In this document: piece by piece, positions 45,878 through 56,182 of the stretch
Layout of the letters: each line of letters begins with the position of its first letter
How positions within the stretch are numbered: the stretch's first letter is position 1
NCBI RefSeq assembly: GCF_017349295.1
Contig: NZ_JAFMPK010000046.1
Coordinates: 107,586-171,585, forward strand
Direction of reading: 5' to 3'
DNA: 64,000 nucleotides
Source of the DNA: Myceligenerans salitolerans
Lineage (GTDB): Bacteria; Actinomycetota; Actinomycetes; Actinomycetales; Cellulomonadaceae
Translations under genes and position numbers: made by a program
The notes under the pieces: model-generated
The model's input: the letters and a program-made list of their open reading frames with translations, nothing else
Databases searched by the model: none
Told to the model about the DNA's origin: nothing

Positions 45878-46777
45878 TCAGCACGGAGGTGCGACGGGCC
45901 GGCCGGTCCCGGTGCGGGTGTACGCGTCCGAGACGAAGTGTCCCGGGCCGATCTTGTTCCACAGGGGAGTGCTGCCCAGGTGGCCGTCGACCCATTCGCC
46001 CCAGACCGTGCACCGGATGGTGACGCGGGTTCCGGCGGCGGCCAGCCCCGACGGCGCATAACTGGTGCCGGGCCCGGATCGCACGTTGAGCGGCCATCTC
46101 GTTCCGGTCCGGATCGTACCCGTCGGCCCGTCGCCCAGCCAGAGGAACGTGACGTCGACCCATGCGTTGCCGGTCAGGCCCAGCCCGTCGTAGAAGGTCC
46201 CGTCCGCGAGGTCGATGCCGGCGGGGTTTCGCACCTCGCGCCCGAAGCCGTCCTTGCCCCCGTTGTAGCCGTCGTAGTAGGCGGCCTGCGCCTCGGGGAC
46301 GCCGCGGGGGAGATCGGCGAAGCGGGCGCGCCGGCTCGCGGGGTCCCAGTAGTTGTCGTCGATGTTCCACGGACCGACGTCCCAGACGGGCGCGTACTCG
46401 CAGCGTCCCGTGGCAGGGGCGCAGACGCGCACCGAGCGGGCGCCCTCCCCTTTCCCGGAGAGGGCGAGACGTGACGGAAGCGCGACGAAGTGGTCGTTCT
46501 TCTTGATCCGGTGGCCGTTGGCCGTCGTGTGGCCGACGAGGCCCTCGCGGGTCGCGAACACGCGATAGGTCGGGGCGCCGGAACCGTCCTCGGCGGAGCT
46601 GATTCGCGCGGTCGCCGTCCGGTCGGTGTCCGGCGCAAGGGCGGACGCCGGGGTCGCGGACACCGCGGTGCCGACCGCGACTGCCGCGACCGCCGCGACG
46701 GCGGTGGTGCGGGCGAGCGTGCTTCTCATCACCGAGAAGGCCGACCTGGTCGGTTTCTGGTCCGTGGGAAGACTCAT
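45878..46777 (-). CDS. Secreted protein with double-psi barrel-like and SH3-like domains
   Basis: 299 residues. A signal peptide (TTAVAAVAAVAVGTAVSATPASA, cleavage after ASA near residue 47) is followed by a domain with [25 protein letters not shown] and RVCAPATGRCEYAPVWDVGPWN, which looks like a RlpA/expansin-type barrel (inferred from motifs). A bacterial SH3-like domain ends it (RWPLNVRSGPGTSY ... GEWVDGH). Cys pairs fit an exported protein. It may bind or remodel cell wall or sugar polymers. A second in-frame ATG at 46729 is possible. Alone in its unit, divergent from the TPR gene. Confidence 0.72.
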   Translation of the reverse strand: MSLPTDQKPTRSAFSVMRSTLARTTAVAAVAAVAVGTAVSATPASALAPDTDRTATARISSAEDGSGAPTYRVFATREGLVGHTTANGHRIKKNDHFVALPSRLALSGKGEGARSVRVCAPATGRCEYAPVWDVGPWNIDDNYWDPASRRARFADLPRGVPEAQAAYYDGYNGGKDGFGREVRNPAGIDLADGTFYDGLGLTGNAWVDVTFLWLGDGPTGTIRTGTRWPLNVRSGPGTSYAPSGLAAAGTRVTIRCTVWGEWVDGHLGSTPLWNKIGPGHFVSDAYTRTGTGRPVAPPC

Positions 46778-46964
46778 GTCGCGACGCTAAGTGACCTCAA
46801 GTTCAACCGCAACGTGAGAGTTGGCGACGAAAGGCGGCCTTTGAGGTGCTTCGTCGCTCCAATGCCCATATAGAGCGCAAGAGGCCGAACCCGGGCATCG
46901 TGGCTGGAAGCGCATCACGACCAGGACTGGAGCCCTCCGGCGGCCGGGAGTTCACTGGGGCACC

Positions 46965-49766
46965 ATGAGCGTGGACATCGATGGTCGGCGAGGCCCCCAG
47001 GTACTCGAACGGACGCGGACGGCGTGGCGCCGCATCGCGAACGCCGGACCGTTCCGTGGCCGCCCGTCCGACGGCGGCCCGTGCTCACTCCTCGATCCCG
47101 CACGGCGTGTCGTCCCGTACTCCGGGCGCGACGCCGAACTCGCGGAACTCCTGGCCTGGTGCCGTGATCCCCACCCGGTCCAGGTCCGGCTCACCACCGG
47201 TCCGGGAGGAGTCGGCAAGACCCGCCTCGGGGTGGAGGCAGCGCGGCGGCTCGACCGGTCGGGGTGGCGATGCCTCTGGATCCGGCCGGGCGACGACGAC
47301 CTGGGCGCCGTGCTGTCGGCCGGCACGCCGGCCACCCGCAAGGTGTTCGTGGTCGTCGACGACGCCGCCTCGCGCACCGACCTCGCGAAGCTCCTCGCAC
47401 ACCTGCGCTCCTCGGCGAGCGGCAGGCTGCGCGTGCTGCTCCTGTCCCGGACGGGCCGGGAGTGGTGGCACCGGCTGCGCTGGGCGAGCGACCTGTGGGC
47501 AGGCCGCGACGTGCGCACCTCCACCACGCACCTCGCTCCGCCGTACGACCAGGACGAGCAGGAGCTCGTCACGACTGCGGCGCAGGTGTTCGCGCGCCGG
47601 CTGGGCGGCGCCGCCCGCCAGCTGGCCGTGCGACGCTCCGCCGAGCGGCCGTCCCCGCTCGACCTGCACGCGGCCGCGCTCGTCGCCGTCCTCGAAGGCG
47701 GAGCCGCGACACCCGCGGCCGATCCGGCGCCGGTCATCGTCGATCCCTCCCGGGCGGTCACCGCCCTGCTGGACCGGGAGCGGGAACGCTGGACGGCCGA
47801 GGCCGCCCGTGCCGGTCTGCCCACCGACGACGTCGAGGACGCCGTGGCGGCCGCGATGCTGCTCGGAACCGAATCGGACGACGCCGCCCGAGAAGCCCTG
47901 CGCAGGACGGCGCCCGTGCTGGCCACCGACGCGGGAGTGACCTGGCTTCGAGGCCTGGGCGGCTCGGCGGGTGACGTCGGTGCCGCTCTGCCGCACCGGA
48001 TGGTCGAGCAGCACGTGGCCCGCCGCCTCGCCGCGACCCCGTGGCTCGCGGACGGCTGGGCCCACGGGCTGCCCGCCGCCACCGCGCACCGTGCCGCCGC
48101 GATCCTGTGCCACGCGCAGATCGACCCCCCGTCCGCGTCCCGGCGCGCTCCCGTCGAGGCCGTGCTCCGCCGCCTCGCGGACGACCTGCCGCCCGACCCG
48201 GACGCGCTGGGCGGGCTGCTGGGCCTGCTCCCACAGCATCCGGCACCACCCGGCGGCCTGCCGGAGGTGCTCACGGCCCGCATCCTGGAGCTCGACAGCA
48301 CGCCCGCGACATGGGCAGACGCACTCACCCACCGCACCCGCGCCCTCTGGGTCCTGGGAAGGCACCAGGAGGCGCTCCAGCCGGCCTCGGAAGCCGTCGC
48401 CGCATGGCGCACCGTCGCCGCCGAGGACCCGGAGCGCTACGGCCGGTGTCTCGCACGCGCACTGAGCGGCCTGGGAACCGTCCGCAACAGTCTCGGCCGC
48501 CACGTGGACGCCCTCGGCGCGCTCACCGAGGCGCTGGTGATCCTCCGCGCCTGCCCGCCCCGCGAGCAGGTATGGAACGAGCCCGAGCTCGCCGCCGTCC
48601 TGCGGGCCGCGTCGTCGACCTATGCGTCCCTCGGCCGCTACGCGGAATCCGAGGAGACGGGACTCGAGGAGGTGGCGGTGCTGCGCCGGCTCGTCCGGCG
48701 CGACCCGGTCCAGTACGAGGCCCAGCTCGCCCGGGCGCTGATCGGCAGCGGGACGGACGTGGACCGCGGGCGGCCCGCGGAGGCGCTGGAGGCCGTCACC
48801 GAAGGGCTCGACCTGTGGCGCCGTCTCGCCCGCCGGTACGCCGTCGACGTCGAGCCGCAGCTGGCGTTCGCGCTGTCGCTGCGCAGCTACGCGCTCGCCG
48901 AACTCGGCCGCCTCGAGGAGGCCGTCGTCGCCGAGACCGAGGCCCTGGAGATGCGCCGCCACCTCGCCGCGGCGGAGCCCGAACGGTACGACTGGGAGCT
49001 CGCGCTCTCCCTCGCCCAGCTCGGCGCACACTTATCCGGCCTGGGGCGCGCCCAGCACGCCTACGCGCTCGAGAGCGAGGCGCTCGCGACCCGGCGCCGG
49101 CTCGCCCGCCAGAACCCACGGGCCTACGCGTACATGCTCGCCTCCTCCCTCTCCAACCTCGGTGTGACCTGCTCACGGCTGGGCAGGTACACCGAGGCGC
49201 TCCCGCTGGAGCAGGAAGCCGTGGCGATCCGCCGCGATCTCGCCGCCGAGGCGCCGGAGCGGTACGACCAGCACCTGGCGCGCTCCCTGTCGAACCTCGG
49301 CGTCCGGTACGCCGACCTGGGCAAGCCCGAGCACGCCGTCGAACCGACCAGAGAGGCGGTCGAGATCCTCCGCCGGCTCGCCGCCGACGACCCCGAGCGC
49401 CACCGGGCCGACCTCGCGTCGGCGTGCACCAACCTCGGGGCGACGTACGCGGACCTCGGCCGCGTCACCGAGGCCGCCGAGCTCCTGCGTGAGTCGATCG
49501 GCCTGCTGCGCGACCTCGCGGCCCGGTGTCCCGCACGCTTCCGCCCCGACCTGGCCCGTGCCTGCTCGACCTGCGCCTCCCTCCTGGTGACGCTCGGCCT
49601 GACCGACGAGGCCGTGGAGCATGCCACCGAGGCCGTCGCGATCCGGCACGACCTGGTCGCACTGCACGGTGCCCGCTACCGCGAGGACCTCGACCTCTCC
49701 CTGGCGGTCCTGGCCGAGGCATGCGGCACCCGGAGCACGCCCGTGGCGCCGGCCCGGTCACGTTGA
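46965..49766 (+). CDS. STAND-type NTPase with tetratricopeptide repeats
   Basis: 933 residues. After a short N-terminal lead (to about residue 50) comes an NTPase domain with Walker A TGPGGVGKTR (about 78-87), Walker B KVFVVVDDA (about 127-135) and LLLSR (about 147-152), as in AfsR/NB-ARC-like STAND proteins. A helical region follows (about 200-450), then about ten repeats of roughly 49 residues (460-925) with the actinomycete pattern LGR..EAL....EAV.IRR.LA...PERY...LA.SL.NLG. No separate effector domain is visible, so an output partner is expected. It may be leaderless (TTCACT at 46951-46956). Lies 46 nt before dxr. Confidence 0.85.
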   Translation: MSVDIDGRRGPQVLERTRTAWRRIANAGPFRGRPSDGGPCSLLDPARRVVPYSGRDAELAELLAWCRDPHPVQVRLTTGPGGVGKTRLGVEAARRLDRSGWRCLWIRPGDDDLGAVLSAGTPATRKVFVVVDDAASRTDLAKLLAHLRSSASGRLRVLLLSRTGREWWHRLRWASDLWAGRDVRTSTTHLAPPYDQDEQELVTTAAQVFARRLGGAARQLAVRRSAERPSPLDLHAAALVAVLEGGAATPAADPAPVIVDPSRAVTALLDRERERWTAEAARAGLPTDDVEDAVAAAMLLGTESDDAAREALRRTAPVLATDAGVTWLRGLGGSAGDVGAALPHRMVEQHVARRLAATPWLADGWAHGLPAATAHRAAAILCHAQIDPPSASRRAPVEAVLRRLADDLPPDPDALGGLLGLLPQHPAPPGGLPEVLTARILELDSTPATWADALTHRTRALWVLGRHQEALQPASEAVAAWRTVAAEDPERYGRCLARALSGLGTVRNSLGRHVDALGALTEALVILRACPPREQVWNEPELAAVLRAASSTYASLGRYAESEETGLEEVAVLRRLVRRDPVQYEAQLARALIGSGTDVDRGRPAEALEAVTEGLDLWRRLARRYAVDVEPQLAFALSLRSYALAELGRLEEAVVAETEALEMRRHLAAAEPERYDWELALSLAQLGAHLSGLGRAQHAYALESEALATRRRLARQNPRAYAYMLASSLSNLGVTCSRLGRYTEALPLEQEAVAIRRDLAAEAPERYDQHLARSLSNLGVRYADLGKPEHAVEPTREAVEILRRLAADDPERHRADLASACTNLGATYADLGRVTEAAELLRESIGLLRDLAARCPARFRPDLARACSTCASLLVTLGLTDEAVEHATEAVAIRHDLVALHGARYREDLDLSLAVLAEACGTRSTPVAPARSR

Positions 49767-49812
49767 CGCGACACCGCGCCGGACGACCGTCGCGGTCTGG
49801 AAGGATGGGCCG

Positions 49813-50973
49813 GTGCGCAGCGTCACCATCCTCGGCTCCACCGGCTCCATCGGCACCCAGGCCCTCGACGTCGTCCGTCGGCACCCGGACCTCTTCCGCG
49901 TCGAGGCGCTGAGCGCCGGCGGCGACGTGGCCCGGCTCGCCGCACAGGCGGCCGAACTCCGTGTGCGTGCCGTCGGCGTGGCCGACGCCAGCCGTGCGGA
50001 CGAGCTGCGTCAGGCGCTCGCCGGTGCCGGTGCCGCCGGCGTCGAGGTGCTCGCGGGGCCCGACGCCGCCACGGACCTCGCGGGCCGCGGCAGCGACGTC
50101 GTGCTCAACGGCATCACGGGATCGGTCGGCCTGCGACCCACCCTGGCGGCCCTGGAAGCGGGTTCCACGCTGGCGCTCGCCAACAAGGAGTCGCTCGTGG
50201 TCGGCGGTCCGCTGGTGCGGGCGGCCGTGCGGCGCCCGGACCAGATCGTCCCGGTCGACAGCGAGCACTCCGCGATCGCCCAGTCCCTGCGGTCCGGCGC
50301 CACGACCGAGGTGCGACGCCTCGTCGTCACGGCGTCGGGCGGTCCCTTCCGCGGTATGTCGCGCGCCGAACTGCGCGACGTCACGCCGGCACAGGCGCTC
50401 CGGCATCCCAACTTCTCCATGGGGCGGGTCATCACGACCAACTCCGCGACCCTCGTCAACAAGGGGCTCGAGGTCATCGAGGCGCACCTGTTGTTCGGTG
50501 TGCCGTTCTCCGCGATCGACGTCGTCGTGCACCCGCAGCAGATGATCCACTCGATGGTCGAGTTCGTCGACGGCTCCACCGTCGCGCAGGCGGGACCCCC
50601 GCGGATGCTCGTACCGATCGCGCTCGGGCTGTCCTGGCCGGAACGGCTGGACGACGTCGACGTGGCGATCGACTGGACCCGGTCGGCCACCTGGGAGTTC
50701 GCGCCCCTGGACGACGACGCGTTTCCCGCCGTGCGCCTCGCCCGCCAGGTGGGTGAGGCCGCGGGCACGTTCCCCGCCGTCTACAACGCGGCGAACGAGG
50801 TGTGCGTGGACGCGTTCCACTCCCGCGCGATCGGGTTCACCGACATCGTGGACACCGTGGCCGCGGTCGTCGACGCGCACGCGAGCGAACCGGGTGACGC
50901 GTCGTCGGTCGCCGGTGTGCTCGCGGCGGACGCCTGGGCGAGGGAGCGGGCCCGCTCCGTCGTCGTCGGCTGA
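49813..50973 (+). CDS. dxr: 1-deoxy-D-xylulose 5-phosphate reductoisomerase
   Basis: 386 residues, normal length. Second step of the non-mevalonate isoprenoid pathway. GSTGSIGTQALDVV (NADPH site), NKESLVVGG, VDSEHSAI, TASGGPFRGM, NPNF-like HPNFSMG and MVEFVDGS are present. GTG 49813 is chosen from the start of the family core; AAGGAT lies 6 nt upstream. In relatives it is followed by the M50 protease and ispG; here an oppositely oriented orphan gene intervenes. Confidence 0.96.
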   Translation: MRSVTILGSTGSIGTQALDVVRRHPDLFRVEALSAGGDVARLAAQAAELRVRAVGVADASRADELRQALAGAGAAGVEVLAGPDAATDLAGRGSDVVLNGITGSVGLRPTLAALEAGSTLALANKESLVVGGPLVRAAVRRPDQIVPVDSEHSAIAQSLRSGATTEVRRLVVTASGGPFRGMSRAELRDVTPAQALRHPNFSMGRVITTNSATLVNKGLEVIEAHLLFGVPFSAIDVVVHPQQMIHSMVEFVDGSTVAQAGPPRMLVPIALGLSWPERLDDVDVAIDWTRSATWEFAPLDDDAFPAVRLARQVGEAAGTFPAVYNAANEVCVDAFHSRAIGFTDIVDTVAAVVDAHASEPGDASSVAGVLAADAWARERARSVVVG

Positions 50974-50980
50974 GCCACGT

Positions 50981-51052
50981 CGCCCCGGGTCGGGGCCCTT
51001 CGTGCCGCGGCCCTTCGTGCCGCGGCCCTTCGTGCCGCGGCTGCCCGGGGCG
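50981..51052. terminator. Long hairpin after dxr enclosing tandem repeats
   Basis: CGCCCCGGG (50981-50989) pairs perfectly with CCCGGGGCG (51044-51052) across a 54-nt loop that holds three 15-bp repeats. It lies between convergent dxr and the 797-residue gene and may terminate both. Confidence 0.55.
50996..51040. repeat. Three perfect 15-bp tandem repeats
   Basis: CCCTTCGTGCCGCGG occurs at 50996-51010, 51011-51025 and 51026-51040 without mismatch, inside the loop of the dxr terminator. Confidence 0.92.
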
Positions 51053-51087
51053 CGGACGGCAGGACGGAGGGCTTCCGGCGGGCCGGG

Positions 51088-53481
51088 TCAGCGCGCGGCA
51101 CGGTACCCGGGCAGGACGGGACGCCTCCCGGGACGTCGCAGGCGTCGTACCCACACCATGAACACCACCACGGCGAGGACGAACGCGAACACGCTGGAGA
51201 CGACCGCCAGGGTGACCGGGACCCAGCCGCCCCAGTCGTTCGCCTCCACCGCGATCGCGAGGATCGTGTGGAACACGGTGAGCACGGCGAACGTGGACAC
51301 GGCGACGGTGAGGCCTTCCAGGGTGCGGCGCTGCTCCTCGGCCTCGCGTTCCTCGTGCTGCCGGCGAACCGTCGCCAGGCGGGCGGCGATGGGCTCGGCG
51401 AGCAGCTCGCGCAGCCGGCGGTCGAGCTCGCGGGACTGGCGGGTCAGGTCGAAGGCCCGCAGCAGCTCGGCCATCTGCTGGTACTCGGTGGCCGAGGCGA
51501 GCAGGGTCGGGGAGCTCACGACCGACATCGCACGCCGCGCCCGGCCGGCGAACCGATGCAGCTGCAGCTGCTGCTGGCTGAGGTAGGTGGTGCGGGCGGC
51601 GAGGTCGGTCTCCTCCGCCTCGGGCCGGCCGAGCATGTCCTCCACCTCGTCGAAGTACTGTGCCAGGCGGGTGTTCCAGGCCGCGAGCATGCCGCTGATG
51701 CTCGCCACGAACTCCACGAGGGAGCCGTACTGCACGATCTTGAAGTGCGCCGTGTCGAACATGGCGATGGTCGTGGCGTTCGGCGTGACCGCGACCAGGT
51801 CGCCGGAGTTGCGCACGCCTTCCAGGAGTACGGGCTGACGCTGGGGGAGCGTCCAGTCGACGAGCGACGTCGTGTTGTACGGCACGGGCTGGAGCAGCGG
51901 CTGGTGGCCGTACGTGGCCAGCAGTTCGTCGGCCCGCGTGACCGGGCGCCGGTCCTGCGGGGGGCAGGCGGGACCGCGCCCCGCGCTCGCCTCGACCACG
52001 AACGTCAGGACGTGTGAGCGGCCGCGGGCGAGGTTCTGGCTCAGGACGGGGCCGGGGTTGTCGGGGCGTTCCGGGGTGCGCCAGCCCTCGGGCCGGCCGG
52101 CGAAGTACGCGGCGATGGCTTCCTGAAGGCGGTAGGCGAGGTGGAAGAGGTGTACCGGGTGGTAGCCGGAGGAGTCGACGATCGAGGCGCTGGCGGCCGT
52201 GCCGTCGGGCCGGGGGATGTCCCAGTGCATCCGCAGGTCGTCGTGCAGGCTGGAGACCAGGTAGCGGGCGTCGCGGACCTCCTGGGGCCCGAGCTGCTTC
52301 CCGGTCTGGCGGAACCGGACGTAGTGGTTCCCGAGGTCGCCGAACCGGACCTCGCACGAGAGGTGCGCCACGGGGGTCCCGTCCGGCTGGGTGACGCGTA
52401 CGTCGGGCAGGTTCAGGGTCGCGCCGTCGAAGGCGCCGAACGGATCCTCGGTGTCCCAGACGTCGTCGAGCTTGAGCGCGGTGCGCACCGACACGGCGCG
52501 GGTGCCGAGCAGCTCGGGCAGCGAGCTGCCCACGAGCCCGCGGATGCGTTCGGTGGCCTCGGCGCCGTCGATCTGCGGCAGGCCGAAGGGGAACACGTAG
52601 ACCGTGCGGCAGCGGTCGACGGTCAGCCAGTCCGAGCCGACCCCGGCGGCGAGCGCCTCGAGGTGCGCGCGGTGGGCGCGCAGCTCGCTGGCGAGGATGT
52701 AGTTGAGGCCGGGCGCCTGTTCGAGTTCCCGCAGCTGCTCGATCGCACCGCTGATGCCGGACGGGTCCCCGCCGAGCGTGGCTCGTGTCGCGATGGCCGC
52801 CTCTCCGACCACGCTGAAGTAGCGCAACCGGATCCGTGCCTGGTGCAGCAGGTGCCGGCGCAGGCAGGACGTCTCGTCGGCGATCCGCCGGGCCGTTTCC
52901 TCCAGCCGCGCGGAGGACTGGACGGCACGGTCCAGCATGACCACGAATCGGTCGACGTTGCCGGAGTTGCGGGCCGCGGCCACGTCGAGCCGGGCGCGGA
53001 AGGCGTCGCCGAGTGCCACGACGGCGTCCGCCTCGCTGCGGCAGTGGCGGCAGGGGACCCGCTCGCGGCTCGCGATCCAGGCGCGGCGGAGGCCTGTGAG
53101 TGCGGCCGCGACGCGCCCGTGGCGGGCGGACTGCTGGGAGGCGTCCTCGGCGATCGACCAGAGGTAGAGGCCGAGGAGTGCGGGTCCGCAGGGCGTCTCG
53201 ACGACCTGTTCGAGGAGTTCGGCTGCGCGCTGGATGCGCGGGTCGTCGGGGTCGGTGTGCCGGCGGCGGGAGGCGCGGGTGGCTCCCATGTTCCACCGGG
53301 GCGCCGCCCAGATCCGTGGGATGTCGAACCCGAGGCCGCGCAGCCGGTTCGCCAGCGGCGAGGCGTGGTCGGCACTCACGCGGGCCTCGGTGTCGAACAC
53401 CACTTCGGCGATCTGGTCGAGGTCGGCGGGGAGGTGGGCGCGGTGCTCGTCCAGTTCCGTCCCTTCTGCGAGGTCTGCCAT
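51088..53481 (-). CDS. Large protein of unknown function with two C-terminal membrane helices
   Basis: 797 residues; I do not recognise the family. ATG 53481 is preferred over GTG 53499 because a good promoter (TTGACC, 18 bp, TAATCT) ends 7 nt before it. The protein is mostly soluble: an N-terminal helical part with CRHC (Cys 144 and 147), a mixed middle region with FPFGLPQIDGAEA and SYLVSSLHDDLR-like segments, a coiled-coil-like stalk (about 660-720), then two membrane helices (about 723-744 and 753-776) and a basic tail. This stalk-plus-two-helix layout recalls CorA, but no GMN motif is present. It splits dxr from its usual neighbour. Confidence 0.8.
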   Translation of the reverse strand: MADLAEGTELDEHRAHLPADLDQIAEVVFDTEARVSADHASPLANRLRGLGFDIPRIWAAPRWNMGATRASRRRHTDPDDPRIQRAAELLEQVVETPCGPALLGLYLWSIAEDASQQSARHGRVAAALTGLRRAWIASRERVPCRHCRSEADAVVALGDAFRARLDVAAARNSGNVDRFVVMLDRAVQSSARLEETARRIADETSCLRRHLLHQARIRLRYFSVVGEAAIATRATLGGDPSGISGAIEQLRELEQAPGLNYILASELRAHRAHLEALAAGVGSDWLTVDRCRTVYVFPFGLPQIDGAEATERIRGLVGSSLPELLGTRAVSVRTALKLDDVWDTEDPFGAFDGATLNLPDVRVTQPDGTPVAHLSCEVRFGDLGNHYVRFRQTGKQLGPQEVRDARYLVSSLHDDLRMHWDIPRPDGTAASASIVDSSGYHPVHLFHLAYRLQEAIAAYFAGRPEGWRTPERPDNPGPVLSQNLARGRSHVLTFVVEASAGRGPACPPQDRRPVTRADELLATYGHQPLLQPVPYNTTSLVDWTLPQRQPVLLEGVRNSGDLVAVTPNATTIAMFDTAHFKIVQYGSLVEFVASISGMLAAWNTRLAQYFDEVEDMLGRPEAEETDLAARTTYLSQQQLQLHRFAGRARRAMSVVSSPTLLASATEYQQMAELLRAFDLTRQSRELDRRLRELLAEPIAARLATVRRQHEEREAEEQRRTLEGLTVAVSTFAVLTVFHTILAIAVEANDWGGWVPVTLAVVSSVFAFVLAVVVFMVWVRRLRRPGRRPVLPGYRAAR

Positions 53482-53488
53482 GGACGGC

Positions 53489-53518
53489 AGATTATTCACG
53501 AGATCATGTCACGGTCAA
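53489..53518 (-). promoter_or_regulatory. Promoter of the 797-residue gene
   Basis: On the minus strand TTGACC (53518-53513), 18 bp, TAATCT (53494-53489); the ATG begins 7 nt later, so the transcript is probably leaderless. It is one of the best promoter matches in the window. Confidence 0.6.
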
Positions 53519-53655
53519 CGAAAGGCAAATTTGGCGGGGGGGGCGGGCCAAGCGGGTCGCACGGCGGACGTCACCCCCCCGCCTCCGCGCGATCGCGCGC
53601 GAGCCCTTCGCCGGATCCCCACGTCGCCGTCAGGCAGGTGCCGTAGGCTCGCCGC

Positions 53656-54954
53656 GTGAGCGTTCTTCCCTGGGTGGCAGGCTTCCTCGTTCTGCTGGTC
53701 GGCATCATGCTGTCGATCGCGTTGCACGAGATCGGGCACATGGTTCCCGCCAAGAAGTTCGGTGTGCGCGTGAGCCAGTACATGGTGGGGTTCGGTCCCA
53801 CCCTCTGGTCCCGGGTCAAGGGAGAGACGGAGTACGGCGTCAAGGCGATCCCGCTGGGCGGCTTCGTCCGTCTGGTCGGCATGATGCCGCCGGCCCCCGA
53901 GGGGCGGGAGACCGGCAAGGGAATGTTCGGGCGCCTCATCGCCGAGGCGCGGGAACAGTCCAACGAGGAGGTCCGGCCGGGCGAGGAGCACCGCGCGTTC
54001 TACAACCTGCCCGCCTGGCAGAAGATCGTCGTCATGCTCGGCGGCCCGGTGATGAACCTGGTGATCGCCACGGTGATGATCGGCATCCTGATCGTCGGGT
54101 TCGGCCAGATGCAGGTCACCACCACCGTCGGCCAGGTGTCCGAGTGCGTTCCGGCCGCGGTGACCGTGGACACCATCGACGATCCGGAGTGCACCGACAC
54201 GCCGGTCCCGGCCGCGGAGGCGGGTCTCGCGCAGGGCGACGTCATCACCACCTACGACGGCACCACCGTGACGAGCTGGGAACAGCTGTCCGGGCTCATC
54301 GCCGAGACGGGAACGCGCACGGTGCCGGTCGTCGTGCAGCGCGACGGCACCGAGGTGGAACTGACCGTCACACCGACGGTCGTCGAGAAGCAGGTGGACG
54401 AGGACGACACGGGCGAACCGGTGCTGGAGTCGTCCGGGTTCATCGGCTTCAGCCCGCTCCAGGAACGCGTCAGGGGCCAGTGGTCCGACGTGCTGCCGCT
54501 GGTCGGCGAGGGCACATGGGAGACCATGAAGATGGTGGCGACGCTCCCCGTGCGGATCGCCGACACCGCCCGCCAGGCCTTCACGGACGAGGAGCGGTCC
54601 GTCGACTCCGTGCAGAGCGTCGTCGGCGTCGGCGTCATGCTCGGCGACGGCTTCGCCTTCTACGACCAGACGAGCGAACGGGTGGCTTGGGCGATCGGAA
54701 TCCTCGGCAGCCTGAACATCGCCCTGTTCGTGTTCAACCTCATCCCGCTGCTCCCGCTCGACGGCGGCCACGTGGTCAACGCGCTCTACGAGGCGGCCAA
54801 GCGGGCGCTCCACAAGCTGCGCGGCCTGCCCCGGCCGGGACCGGCCGACGTCGCACGCCTCACGCCGGTCACCTACGTCGTGTTCCTCGCCCTGCTCGGG
54901 CTCGGTGGCCTGCTCATCGTCGCGGACCTGGTGGATCCGGTGCGGATCACGTGA
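53656..54954 (+). CDS. Site-2 protease, M50 family (RseP/Rip1-like)
   Basis: 432 residues. Intramembrane zinc protease: HEIGH in the first helix, a PDZ domain in the middle (about residues 150-260, [17 protein letters not shown]), and [12 protein letters not shown] with the third ligand. In Mycobacterium the homologue Rip1 cuts anti-sigma factors and wall regulators. GTG 53656; TAGGCT at 53644-53649 ends 6 nt upstream (leaderless). It forms a unit with ispG. Confidence 0.94.
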   Translation: MSVLPWVAGFLVLLVGIMLSIALHEIGHMVPAKKFGVRVSQYMVGFGPTLWSRVKGETEYGVKAIPLGGFVRLVGMMPPAPEGRETGKGMFGRLIAEAREQSNEEVRPGEEHRAFYNLPAWQKIVVMLGGPVMNLVIATVMIGILIVGFGQMQVTTTVGQVSECVPAAVTVDTIDDPECTDTPVPAAEAGLAQGDVITTYDGTTVTSWEQLSGLIAETGTRTVPVVVQRDGTEVELTVTPTVVEKQVDEDDTGEPVLESSGFIGFSPLQERVRGQWSDVLPLVGEGTWETMKMVATLPVRIADTARQAFTDEERSVDSVQSVVGVGVMLGDGFAFYDQTSERVAWAIGILGSLNIALFVFNLIPLLPLDGGHVVNALYEAAKRALHKLRGLPRPGPADVARLTPVTYVVFLALLGLGGLLIVADLVDPVRIT

Positions 54955-55006
54955 TCCCTGCCACCGGGTTGCGAGTGCGCCGTCCGGAACATGGATACTG
55001 GACACC

Positions 55007-56170
<1,164 letters not shown>

Positions 56171-56182
56171 GGACACGAGCTC

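Noticed and set aside
46795..46801. SoxR/MerR-like half site CCTCAAG upstream of the SH3 gene
   Set aside because: The second half of the dyad is not present, and no MerR gene is nearby.
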